Assembly (NCBI GenBank): GCA_015680685.1
Contig: MNCI01001419.1
Coordinates: 203,396-267,395, forward strand
Direction of reading: 5' to 3'
Length of the DNA: 64,000 bases
Origin: Gnetum montanum
Lineage: Eukaryota; Streptophyta; Gnetopsida; Gnetales; Gnetaceae
Part shown: one piece after another, positions 34,925-46,326 of the stretch
How positions within the stretch are numbered: the first letter of the stretch is position 1
Layout of the letters: each line of letters starts with the position of its first letter
Position numbers and translations under genes: made by a program
Notes under the pieces: generated by a model
Told to the model about the DNA's origin: nothing
What the model saw: only the letters and a program-made list of their open reading frames with translations
Databases searched by the model: none

Positions 34925-35453
34925 CAGAGGACAAAGATGCGAAGCGGAGTGGATGGAGAAGAGGGTAACCTGCATACCGGAGATGGGCACTGTGCGAGTC
35001 AAGGATGTGCCCAGCTTCTGCTTGGTCACCGGCACCTCCGACTTCTGCTTCCAGCACTTCCAAAACGAAGCGCAGCAGATCACAGACGCGGACCTCATCT
35101 TGCTGAACATTTGTGTGTGGGTGGGTTCCTGACGCACAGCGGCTGGAACTCCACGCTGGACAGCCTCTGCGCCGGCTTGCCCATGCTGTGCTGGCCCTTC
35201 TTCGCCGAGCAGCAGACGAACCGGCGCTTCGTGAGCACCGTCTGGCGCGTCGGATTCGAGATGGACGAGGAGGTCCAGCGTGACCGTGTGGCGGCGATGG
35301 TGGAGAAACTCATGGACCGAAACGACACTGACGCTGCTGCCGTACGCAAAGAAAATGCGTGAGAGAGCTCTCGCTGCCATGGCCGCCGGCGGCAGCTCCG
35401 ATGCCGGTCTGCAACGCCTGCTCAAGAAGAACAAGAACAACCTTTTGGTCTAG
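34925..35453 (+). pseudogene. UDP-glycosyltransferase, C-terminal half (UGT pseudogene part 2)
   Basis: [20 protein letters not shown] and [17 protein letters not shown] (34,950-35,105) match the middle of family-1 UGTs. At about 35,108 the sequence jumps to [20 protein letters not shown] and [12 protein letters not shown], the second part of the UDP-sugar-binding PSPG box (35,125-35,225); its first ten or so residues and roughly 150-200 residues of linker are missing, so there is an internal deletion. A frameshift near 35,345 separates this from the true C-terminus [17 protein letters not shown] and LLKKNKNNLLV, ending TAG at 35,451. With part 1 it is one dead gene. Confidence 0.85.
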
Positions 35454-35600
35454 ATGTAAGTGGAAATTCAGTTTCAGTTGATGGATGCTGTTAAAGGACC
35501 AGATTGGTGGCTGTTAAAGGACCAGATTGGTGGTAGCAGTGTGCATCCGCTCAAGAAGAACAAGAACAACCTTTTNAAGAGGTCTCCAGTTTATGTAAGA
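35454..35600 (+). repeat. Duplicated UGT 3' ends and an ambiguous base
   Basis: After the UGT stop the 3' flank 'gatgtaagtggaaattcag' runs into a second copy of the 32.63-kb fragment, in which 'ctgttaaaggaccagattgg' (23-bp unit) is tandemly doubled, then 'ctcaagaagaacaagaacaa' again, and then an N at 35,576. After the N the sequence is unrelated. This is either a third UGT 3' end or an assembly join. Confidence 0.65.
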
Positions 35601-35802
35601 AGTTTGGCTAACTCGAGCAGAAGTTACGTACCTTCTCATTTTCATTAGCAGTCTTGCCTATTTGTCGAGGAAAACGATGCGTATTACAAGGCTGAGTCAT
35701 TAGTTTTTTTTTTTTGTCTACTTAAGACTATGTTTGTTTGTATTGTGCAAAGGAACAAGTTAATGTCTTCAGTAAAACTTCTTCGGTCATGAGGAGAAAC
35801 TC

Positions 35803-36200
35803 TGATTATAACAATATGGGTATGACCACAGATAACTTTTGATTACACATTACTACTTTGAAATGGACATAGAAGAAAAACGTCATGGATATCCTTCCAT
35901 AGCTTTATTTTTTTGGTATCTTTAATTACAGAAATATGGGTAGGGCCAATGGTCATGACTTTTCATTAATAATAGTATTAACAGTAAATGGTATTGAAAT
36001 GGATATAGAAGAAAAATGTCATGGATGTCCTTGCATAGTTTTTTTTTTTTTTGGCATCTTTGATTATAAAAATATGGGTAGGCCAATGAACACAACTTTT
36101 TATTGATAATAGTATTAATAGTAAATTGTATCATTTATTCAAAGAAATAGATATGTTTGGTTGAAAACTTCTATCCAATTTGCAAGTGGATATAGAATCA
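35803..36200. repeat. Minisatellite, three units of ~120-140 bp
   Basis: Units start at about 35,803, 35,923 and 36,062 with 'gattata(a)caatatgggta' variants, each followed by 'tattgataatagtattaa' and 'gatatagaagaaaaatgtca'. Fragments ('ggatatagaagaaacacgtca') continue to 36,270. Confidence 0.7.
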
Positions 36201-37184
36201 ACACGTTATCCAATTTGTGTAGAACAAATACATTATCGAATTTGCAAATGGATATAGAAGAAACACGTCATCCGTAGTAAGTGGATCTCCTTACAGATGC
36301 TACATGTGAATGGAAAAAACAATTTAAAAAATTAATGATGGCAGGTTAATCATCAATGAATGATTCTTAACATTGTTAATGGTAAATGGTATTGTTTAAG
36401 GAAAATTAGAGGAAAGTGAAAGAAAATGTATGGTTGAAAAGTTTTATCAAGTTGATATAAAAGAAACACATCGGCAATGTCAAGTCAATATCCTTTATGG
36501 TGCATGTGAATGGAAAAAGTCATTACAAAAATCAATGATCTTGGCATCTATTGTTGGTCGAATCCTGCAAATCCACATGAGAAATGTTGTTATCTCGTGT
36601 TCCATATTTCGATGGGAACTCCTCACTCATCACAACAAATGATTTTTGGAGCTAATCCTTCTCCTTAGACTATAAGAATAATTTTGCATAATCATAGAGA
36701 AGTTAAGTTCACAACAAATTGATCAACCTGCAAAAGTACATGGTGAGTGCATAGAATCTTGGCCTTTTAGACTTTCTATTTTTCTTACTAATGTTTTGTA
36801 GTTGATGTTTAGATTTCTATTTTTTCATAGATTATTTTCATATTCGTCTTCCAATCTTTCTAACTCTTGTTTTTTGTCTTTAATTTGTAAAATGTTTAAT
36901 TCTAGAGTTCACCATCTAATCTTTATTTTACTGCTTTCTCTTATTTTTCCAACTATATCTTTTGGAATGGATTGTTACTAATTAAATTTCAATTATTTAC
37001 TTAAGATGATATTTATTTGGGTCTGTTATCATTATGCTTGTGTGCTCTATTGATTTGGGTAGCATTAGTTTGCATTTTGAGATTTATGATCTTTTCATAT
37101 TATTGTGCAATTACAATATCTAATTTATATAAATCTGCACTGAGATTATTTTCATATTATTCTTTCAAATTTTCTAATTCTTGT
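36201..37184. other. AT-rich DNA up to the element B LTR
   Basis: No gene seen. 'gattattttcatatt' followed by a T-rich stretch occurs at 36,831 and 37,144, a loose duplication that ends where the LTR is inserted. Confidence 0.4.
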
Positions 37185-38038
37185 TGATGAGTCATAGTTC
37201 TGTTGGTTGCATCAACACAGCCTCGTTGATTGGGCCTCATCGACACAGTGTCTATATTCAGTTATAAATACGCACCTACCAGTCGCATTTATGATAATTG
37301 AGATTTTAGTAGTAGCAAAGCTCTTGTAATTTGTTCATTTGAAAGTTAGAATTTTTCTCTTGAGTGCCTACAATAGGAGTCATTGAGTGTACGGATCTTT
37401 ATTCGAGCATTGTTGTACCTAAGCATAGCAATGTGTGTGGCAATAAGGACGAGCTTTCTGATAAACCTTGCAACACTTTAAATAGATTAAATATTCAATT
37501 TATGCATTTAATGTTTTAAATTATTTATTAAATATTTTTTAGTAATTAAGTTAATGAAGAAATTAAGAAAGATAGATTAAACACATAAGTATGACTACTT
37601 TGAGCGTAACACATATTCGCTTGGTAATTTCACCAGTGATATTGCTTGGTAGGCCCAATAGTGTAGTGGTTGGTAACCTAGTAGTGGATATGTGGGTTCA
37701 AGATGTGTACGGAAATTGGGACCAGATGCTTATGTTAGGACTAGTTAGATAATAGTTAATTAATTAATTTAAATCAGTTAATTCAATTACTTTTATCTCC
37801 CATTGAACACCAAACCATAAAATATAAAATGATAAAAATCAAATGCCTTAATTACACTTAACCATACCAGTGTACATCACAAGTGTAATTCGGAAGACAA
37901 CAATTAACCTTAATGCAAGGATTCATTTCCTAGAAGACTAACGCATTGGAAACTACAAAGTCTACATAATTCCATTGGATCGTGCATGAATGCTTGTGAT
38001 TCGTATGGTTGGGCATAGGCGTACCTCGCCACTCATCA
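37185..38038 (+). repeat. Element B 5' LTR (854 bp)
   Basis: Starts TGATGAGT and ends ACTCATCA, a perfect 8-bp inverted pair. It has a TATA box at 37,263-37,270, the block 'gtgcctacaataggagtcat', and the conserved end 'gtatggttgggcataggcgt'. It is the longest LTR of the family here and serves as the reference. Confidence 0.85.
37263..37270 (+). promoter_or_regulatory. LTR TATA box of element B
   Basis: TATAAATA 78 bp inside the LTR; the likely transcription start lies some 30 bp downstream. Confidence 0.6.
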
Positions 38039-38039
38039 T

Positions 38040-38057
38040 TGATGCCGTTGTCAGGGA
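38040..38057 (+). promoter_or_regulatory. Primer-binding site of element B
   Basis: TGATGCCGTTGTCAGGGA begins two bases after the LTR; similar to the tRNA-Asp-type site TGGCGCCGTTGTCGGGGA with three changes, all of G to A type. Confidence 0.75.
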
Positions 38058-38190
38058 CTTTGTTTGTTGAAATGTGTGCTATGTAGGATTAGTGAATATT
38101 ATTTATATCATTGGACAAACTCAAGGTCAACATCACTCTCAACAACATATAAACTACTAAGCACACTGATAATTTTATTCATTTTGCAAA

Positions 38191-40150
38191 ATGTCTTGTT
38201 CTTCCCAAAGATGTGAAGATGTCAAACTACTGGTCCCACAGGAGTGTAGAGTGATATATACTCATCCAAATGAGTATGTAACAGACTTCACCTTCATCCT
38301 ACATTGAGATGAATAGCCATGATGGCATGATATGGACTCCCAATCGATCTATTCCTAGGATGTTGTTTCAAACCCTTAAAAAGATGGGCATTGTAGATCT
38401 TCATACAGAATATGTTCTAAATGGTTATGACACTTGAAACTACTATCCCACTCAAACAAAACGCAAGCAAGATAGACATCAAGAGAAGCTTCATGAGGCT
38501 ATGAAGGGGAAACATTTCAATAATCCCGTATTCCTACTAGATCAAGATGATAATGAGGATCCTCTCTTTGAAGGTTCTTAACATGAATATTCTCCACCTC
38601 CTATTATTGATGATGAGGGTGTGACCTTGAACTCGCAATCCACTATTCATAAATTAGGTTCAAGAAAAAGTGATAGCCAAGGTAGGGACTTAGGAAAACA
38701 TCACAATAGTAAGGGATCTAAGAATGGTAGTCATAATGAGTGAAAAAGTGGTGGCAGATACTATGGTGGCCATGGTGTCCACCTTCCTCTTCATCCTCTT
38801 CATTTGATTTCTAACATTTCTCTTCATCTTCCAATTCTCATAGAATCCACTACCAAAATAATCATGATGAAGGTGATCAACAAGACAACAATGACCATGA
38901 AGGCCATAAAGATCGAAGGGGTGGTTGAAACCATCATTAGTGTCATCAACGCAATGATGATGATGAACCTCTATTGACAACTCGAAGTATGCTCAACCTT
39001 GCAGAGGTAGTTAGAATTCCAATTAGGCATAAGAAAGATAGCTAGATCAAGCACTTAGAAATGAATAATATCCAAAGATTTGAGGGAGTATACAATTCTA
39101 ATCCATAGACACATCTACAAGCTTTCCATGATGCCTATGCCTTACAAAACATAGAAAATGAATGGTAGAAACTCAAGCTCTTCCCCAGGACACTCATCAA
39201 GGAAGTTGAAAACTAGTACCAATCCTTGGAATCAAAATCCATTCATCGATGGAGTACCATGTTAGAGTTATTTAATGACAAATAATAGACATACTCCAAA
39301 GTGTCTAATCTGAGAAGGAAAATCCAAGGTTGTAAACAAGGAACACATGAACCCTTGGATTCCATCATGGGTAGATACTATTCACTCTTACATCGATGCT
39401 CTAGCCATGGTTATTCCTAGAGGGAACGAATTCACCACATCATAGATGAGCTTAGAGCAAAAACTAGAAGAAGCCTTCAGGTGTATGCCCAAGGAAGATT
39501 GTCTAGACCGAGAGCTCATCCAATCCAAGGCTGATTGAGTACATAGCAAAAGAAGAAGGTGAGCTACAAAAATGAGAAAGTGTAGAAAAGTATAATAGGG
39601 ACCCTTCCATCAGGAAATGGGAGGTTCAATTTTGTGATGAGGAGGAGTCACTGCACAATGAAGTGGTGAATAGGAAAATCTTGCCAATCCAAAAATCTAT
39701 TTCTAATATTTCAACAAAGGTTGATAGATTATGGAACTCTTTGGATGAAACATTTGAAACTACTATCAAACTTGCTGAAGAATCCAAAGAGCAAAATAGT
39801 GATCGTAATTGTAAGAGGCGAAAAAAAGCTTAACGTGTTGACCAAAGAGGCAAGGGCAAAGCTATAGCCATAGAGGAAGTTATGGAAACCAACTTTAATG
39901 ATGAAACTGATTGTGAAATTTGTCAATATGAACATCCAAAGGGTTGTTGCCCTATGATGTCACAGTTACAATAGTCTAGGATGTATGCATTGAATCCTCC
40001 ATTAACACATAGGCAAGCACCTAGACGATTGCCTTATCCTCAAGGAAATCCAAGGCAATTACACAAAAAATAATAAGCTTACTACCCAACTAGAGCTCAT
40101 CCACAGCCTTATCAACAATATCAATAGTGGTACCAACCATAATCATGGGG
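38191..40150 (+). pseudogene. gag polyprotein relic of element B
   Basis: A possible start is the ATG at 38,191. The capsid region runs 39,060-39,510: MNNIQRFEGVYNSNP, THLQAFHDAYALQNIENEW, KLKLFPRTLIKEVEN, then YQSLESKSIHRWSTM and RYYSLLHRCSSHGY. In-frame TAG stops sit where element A has Trp or Gln. A Cys/His knuckle-like motif C-x2-C-x3-H-x3-C lies at about 39,916-39,950, followed by a Pro/Gln/Tyr-rich tail to about 40,150. Homologous gags are in A and D. Particle protein; inactive copy. Confidence 0.8.
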
Positions 40151-40639
40151 ATTGCCAGCACCAAGGTAGTAGTACCCTTATTTCAGCATCATTATTACCC
40201 TTTGGAGTACCACCGAACACATTCATCATCTACTCGAGGGGAGAAACCATATCCATACCACCCTCCACATTTTTCTACACACACACCTCCACCTTCAACC
40301 TAGTTACCTCCTGCTCCATCCATGTAGGGTGAGATTCCTCCACAACCATAGGAACGAAATTCTATGAGGGCTATACATTCACAATTGGCTTTCTAGCCAA
40401 GTGTTTTGGACAATATATTTAGAAAAAGCCCCTTCTTCCAACACAATACTCCTCTCCAACCCTCATAACCTAGTGCAGATGATCATCCTACATCTCTAAT
40501 ACCTTCAAGTTTGCTTCAAACCAACTGCTACCTTGGATTCACACTATGATGCTAGCTCATGTTGTCTTTGACTGGATCAAGGCTAGAAATATTTCCATGA
40601 AAATATGTAACCTAGGAAGTCCACTCATTTACCTATAGA

Positions 40640-41260
40640 TCATTGCACATGAGCCATACAAGGATTTTCTTAACTCTGGTTCTAGAGTTAATTTCATCTT
40701 CCATGACATGTACAAGGCCTGGAACCTACCATCTCTCAAGAAGAGCAACATTCGTCTAGAATTTGCAAATCAATTAATTACTATCCCTCTGGGATTAGTA
40801 GAGGACATTATGTCCATAGTGTGTGGGTGGTCCTATCCTATTAATTTTCTAGTGATCAAGGTTAAAAATTACAAAAGTGACTTCCCCATAATTATGGGAA
40901 GAGTTTGGTTAAGCATGGTCAATGCATGTATGGGCATAAGGGACCTCTCTCTAGAAATATTTAGAAAAAGTGAATTGGTCATGATAGAGAAGAAGCATAT
41001 TCCATGCATTGCGTACAATAATAATGGATGCAATTGCATGAAAAAGATTTGGTCCATCAAAAGTACATACATTAAAGCATGCAATCAGCATGCACAAGAA
41101 ATCAATATCCAAAGGTATTTGTATGAAACAACCACAAAAAAGGAGGGCACCCAATGGCTGATTGTTGACTCTGATACTAGCACATTATGCATGGAACCAT
41201 CTAAGAGCCTAACATGTGCTTATCTTGAAGGCATGGACAAACTTGAATAAGTTCATTTCC
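40640..41260 (+). pseudogene. Element B protease
   Basis: FLNSGSRVNFIFHDMYKAWNL gives the active-site region of a retropepsin with the catalytic D-S/T-G reading N-S-G. Then LITIPLGLVEDI, the flap region, and FPIIMGRVWLS, matching the 'P.I.GR.FL' block. The frame is open from 40,708 to 41,250. It cut the Gag-Pol polyprotein; the Asp to Asn change disables it. It is in the same frame as RT and RNase H downstream, as expected for one pol ORF. Confidence 0.8.
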
Positions 41261-41289
41261 AACTCTCTAATGAGGATGATGATACCTAT

Positions 41290-42840
41290 TAGGGAGAGTT
41301 GGAAATCCCTAATAACTTCAGACAGGAGCCCCTAGAGCTAAAACATTTACTGGCTAACATGGAATATGCATTTTTAAACAATGGTAAACTAGTCATAATT
41401 AATGCCAAACTTGCTCCTGAACAAAAAGATAAGTTGTTAAAGGTGGTTACCAAATGACCAATAACCTTTACTTGGTCATATCTTGCACTAACAGGAATCA
41501 ATCCAAGGATATACTAGCATCACATTTACATTGACCTAGCCATGAAGCTTAGAAGGTAGCCATAGAGGTAGTTGAATCCAAAATTGAAGCAAATCATCAA
41601 GGAGGAAATTGAACAACTCTTCAAGGTAGTATTCATCTATCCCATCGTAGATAATGAGTGGGTTAGCCCACTTGTAATTGTGCTAAAGAAAGGTGGAAAA
41701 TGGAAGGTTTGCATCAACTTCAGGCTATGAAATATGACAATGTTTAAAGATCATTTCCAATTTCCATTTGTGGATTAGGTGTTGGACACCATATTCGGGC
41801 ATTGTTATTATAGCTTCTTGGATGATTATAGTGGCTATAACCAAATCCAAATTGTTCCAAGAAATTAGGCCAAGGTAACAATCACAAAGCCCTAAGGGAC
41901 TTTTGCATATTGTAAGATGTCATTCGGTCTATGTAATTCCCTTATAACATTTCAATGCTTGGCCCTTAATATTTTTCAACAATAGATTGGTAATGGTGTA
42001 GAAGTCTTCATGGATGAATTTTCCATCTATGGAGCTATATTTGAGCAAGCCTTGGACCACCTTGAGCAAGTATTGAAGAGATGTGTTGGAAAAAATGTTG
42101 CAATTCAAAAGAGCCATCTCATGGTTCAAGAAGGCATTGTGTTAGGGCATTGAATTTTGCAAAAAGGGATTGAGGTAGACCTAGAAAAGATAAGGTTCAT
42201 ACAAGGAATAACACACCAACTAGAGCTAGTTAAAGATGTTCGGTCATTCCTTGGACACACTGGGTACTACCAATAATTCATAGAGAATTTCTGTAAGATT
42301 GTAAAATTGTTAGTAGAGCTTACAAAGAAAGATGCACCTTTTATCTAGACCAAGAAATGCGAACATGCATTTCAATAGTTAAAAGAGAAACTCATAGAAA
42401 AACCAATCCTATGAGCACCAGACTAGTCTAGACCCTTCCATATTATGATGAATGCATCTAACTATGCCTTGGGAGTAGTGCTCATGTAGATGGATGATAA
42501 GAAATGCCCATACTACATCCATTGTGTGAGTCAAAGCACTGTGGGAGCATAGTTAAATTACACCACCACGAAAAAAGAACTAATGGTTGTGGTATATACT
42601 CTAGAAAAGTTTAGGTACTATGTGCTTGGCTATAAAGTATTTGTGCACATGGACCACAGTGCAATCTGCTTTCTCATGAACAAGCCAATGATGAGCCCTC
42701 ATGTCATACACTTGCTTGTGAGTTTACAGGAATATGATCTCATGATGGTAGATCAAAAAGGGACTAAGTATGTGATCACTGACTAGCTCTCTCACTTAAG
42801 ATGGGATAATAAAGAGGAAAAGATCCTGCTCTCTAATTAG
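41290..42840 (+). pseudogene. Element B reverse transcriptase and RNase H
   Basis: In one frame: LKHLLANMEYAFLNNGKLV linker, KQIIKEEIEQLFKVVFIYPI, DNEWVSPLVIVLKKGGKWK, MSFGLCNSLITFQ, the catalytic box reading FMDEFSIYG (second Asp to Glu), VQEGIVLGH, then ITHQLELVKDVRSFLGHTGY. RNase H follows with MNASNYALGVVL (Asp to Asn) and KKELMVVVYTLEKFRYYVLG, VHMDHSAICFLMNKPM. At least twelve stops, mostly TAG. Synthesises DNA from the element RNA in live relatives. Element C holds the same blocks on the minus strand, with Trp where B has a TAG (EWTKEC against I.TKKC). Confidence 0.85.
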
Positions 42841-42899
42841 TTTCTAGATGAACTCCTCTTTATAGAAGTAATAAATGAATAAATGACCATAGAAATAAT

Positions 42900-44215
42900 A
42901 TGGTATAATGACATCCTCAACTATATTCTCACTTAGGAGATGCCACAAGATCTTGACTTTAGAAAGAAGCACAATTTCTTCATCCAGCCAAATATTTCAT
43001 GAAAATCAAAGGACACATCTACAAGGTGTGTGTCAATGATCTAATTCATTGGTGTGTCCTTGACGAAGATCAACTATGTGTTAGGGCCTTGCAGAGGCCA
43101 CTATGAAAGGAGATGCACAACCATAAAAATCCTAATGGTAGGATACTACTAGCCTATAGTCTTCAAGGATGTCCACCAATATGTTCGATCTTGTGAATGT
43201 TGTCAACAAGACAAGGGGAAGACCACTTGCATGCAAGATCCTCAATAGTGGATTTAACGATTGGAACCTTTTGACATATGGGATGTTGACTTCATGGGTC
43301 CCATCACATCCATTTCCAATTGAATGACATATATTATTGTAGCAATTGACTACTGCACAATATGGGTAGAAGCATTAACTATTACTAATTGTACATCATC
43401 CACTGCTGCTAGATTTATACAAAAAAATATTGTAAATATGTTTGGGATGCCATGTTCACTAATTTTTGATAGTGGAACTCATTTCATAGGTGCCAGTTTA
43501 GAAAGTTAATGCAACACTTGGGGGTTGAACATAAATTAACAACACTCTACCATCCCCAACCCAATGGTCAAGCAAAGGTAACCAACTAAGAGATCACAAA
43601 AATACTAACATGAACTATTAGAAAATATAGGAAATATTGGAGTACAAAACTTAACGATGTCCTCTGCACTTACCATTCAACATGGAAACTTCCTATTGGC
43701 TACTCTCCCTATGAGTTGGTGTACAAAAAACTTCCAATGCTTGCGATTCAATTTGATCTTCGTACACTCTCAACAACTTATGACTTGGATCTTGACCTAA
43801 GTGTAGCATAAAAAGAAAGATTACTCAACTTGAATGTGCTATATGAAAATAGATTGATGGCCCTATCTTTGAATGAGATGCACAAGGCATTCAACAAGCA
43901 ACATCATGGCCTCAAAATTAGGAAAGTAAAACTTCAACTAGGAGATAAGGTTCTCTATTGGAACCTCACACATGTACCTTTGAAGGTAAAATTCCAAACA
44001 TTGTGGTAAGGAGCTTATATAATTAATCAAATATTTTCCTCTAGGGCCATTTTGATCTACAAGCCTAAAAGCCCAAATAAAAAGCATTTGGTCAACATCC
44101 AACAAGTAAAACATTTTCTTAAACCAAGACAAGCTAGTGCAACTACCACCTTAATGGATGGACAACCACATTCCATTTTTTTGATCTCCTCCTTCCAACT
44201 TAGTCATGGGGGAGA
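42900..44215 (+). pseudogene. Element B integrase
   Basis: VRSCECCQQDKGKT (43,185-43,225) ends the HHCC zinc finger. The core has FDIWDVDFMGPI, ITNCTSSTAARFIQKNIVNM and FGMPCSLIFDSGTHF (the 'SDNGTHF' Asp kept). A 1-bp shift near 43,495 moves to the next frame: LTTLYHPQPNGQAKV, YELVYKKLPM and the C-terminal region LGDKVLYWNLTHVPLKVKF. It inserted the DNA copy into chromosomes. Ends near 44,215, followed by a long non-coding spacer. Confidence 0.85.
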
Positions 44216-46326
44216 TGGTCATCCATGCTAATTATCCATATGGTTTCTCATTTTTTTCTATTTTTTTTGCCACATTTTTTATTTTATAAGTTATTTATTT
44301 TACAAATTTTTCATTTTCAGATTTTTCTAATTTTATACCATTGTTAGTACCTTTGAACCTTTCTTGATTATTTTAAATTTTTTATATATTTTACTTTGTT
44401 TTGTTTCATTCAAGTGTGATATTTCCTCATTTTTTCTAATAAAATTACTTTATTACCACATGACACAGTGCCATTGTTGTTGTTTATAAATGATGGTTTG
44501 TGCTTAATGTTGTGATTATCAATGTCTAGTTTCTATTATTGAATTCTAATGTCTGATGACTTTGACATGGTTTATTTTTCATGGAATAGGTAGTGATTCC
44601 ATGTCATCCACCCATCTAAATACTCTATGTTTTTCCCTATTCTGGGAATTTGAGGTCCCTTCCATTAAAGAAACTTTTAATCAATCGATGACCTTAGTAG
44701 TTCCAAAATTAGGAAGGATTCAAAGGTTTGTAAAGGATGTGACTTCAAGGGAACTCAATACTCTTTGTACTCTTCTACTTGCTTGAGTGCTTGAGTGTTT
44801 TTCATAGACTTCTTATCGTTCCATTTCAACCACTAATAAAAAGTCAAATAAAGTCTTTGTATGGTGTGGTTCCCATTCAAGAAAAATGATGGGAATTCAA
44901 AGCACATCCATTAGACATAATAAATAAATAATTTTTTACATGGTGTGATTTCCATTTCAAAAAAGAAAATGATGAAAATTCAAAGCACACCCCTTGGACA
45001 AATGAATACGCTACAAGCATTGATTATGGAACTAGAAAGACATGCATCTATGGATGAAGGTCCCCACTAACTAAGGCTCTCTCTCACTTCCTACTTCTCT
45101 CTTTTCTTCTCCTTATGGAATGGTGGTTGTCTTGTGGAAGCACTCTCAAGTCTCGTGTGGGTGGATTGGTCTCAGGGTGATGATGTGAAGTCAATGAAAG
45201 TAGATGGTTTTGGTCTAAACTAAGGATGGATCTTCCCAAGTCATTTTAAACACAAATTCCACAAGGGGCTTCTTATGATCTCAATTCGGAACTCTATCCC
45301 ACCTTCTCTATCATCCATCCATGTTTCCATACCTCACCTCATTACCCTGTTCTATGTTATGCTCTATGTCTTAGTTTGATGTGTTGGAATTCTTGGATAG
45401 ATTCGTTTTGATTGGTCCTTAACTTCTCATGACCATTAATTGATTGTGGGGCCCACAGACTCCTTAGTTGAGGTAATGCAAGGGTAACAAGTGCATGAGC
45501 CTACTATGGGGAGGACCAACTTGCATATCTTTTGGTTTGGTTAGTTAAGATTATTTACCTTTGACATTGCTACAATCTTATCTTTCCCATATTCCATTGA
45601 GTATTCCACTCAGTGCTACTTAACCTTTTATTTCATTCAGTGCTATGATCATTTTTTCTTCATTTTTTTTAAATTTATGAGCTCCAACACCCTCTTCGCA
45701 TGTTTTCATATTGTTCTTGTCCTTTTGAGATTTCATTTGACCCTAATTTCATTCAAAAACTCTTTGTATTTTGCAAGTGTGACTAGAGTCAACGATCATC
45801 TACGGTGGTCAATAGCTACATCGAAAAGGCCTTGTCAATGTAGCTGCAGTGTATAAATCCTATATATACTACTATGCACTTAGAAATTTCTGTCATTTTC
45901 CTCATAACACATGAGGAGTTTTTGCAATTTTTTAAAGCCCAAAACCTTCTAGAGCCCATAACTTTCAAATTGTTTGTTCAAATCACTCCGTTTTTCAATC
46001 TTACACTTACTAGAGGTAAGATCTTTATCGTGGGGGCCACAAACATTAAGGTTTCTAATGAAATTTTTTGAAAACTTTTCTAAATTCCCAAAAGGATTAA
46101 TAACCATAAATATATACAAACATCGATTTTTTTGAAAGTTAACCCTTTCAACAACCTTTGGGATGAATTATTAATAATAACATATAAATAAAATAATAAA
46201 TGGAGTAATTAAATCAACCATAATCACAACCTAGCCAAGTGTAAATATCCTTAAGAGATGAAGGTATCCCAATTGCTTTAAGTTACACAATGATTGCTAA
46301 CCCATGGTCTCATTGTGATTATAGAT
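44216..46326 (+). other. Non-coding spacer between pol and ORF3 of element B
   Basis: T-rich at its start. A ~79-bp unit ('tggtgtggttcccattcaag' at 44,863 and 'tggtgtgatttccatttcaa' at 44,941) is tandemly doubled, while element C keeps one copy (near 50,900, reverse). Homologous to 49,560-51,500 in C, so it belongs to the element. Short ORFs at 44,556 and 45,874 are not supported. Confidence 0.6.

Noticed and set aside
34808-35440. Minus-strand ORF of 210 codons across the UGT end
   Set aside because: Antisense to a clear UGT coding sequence; long only because of GC-rich codons.
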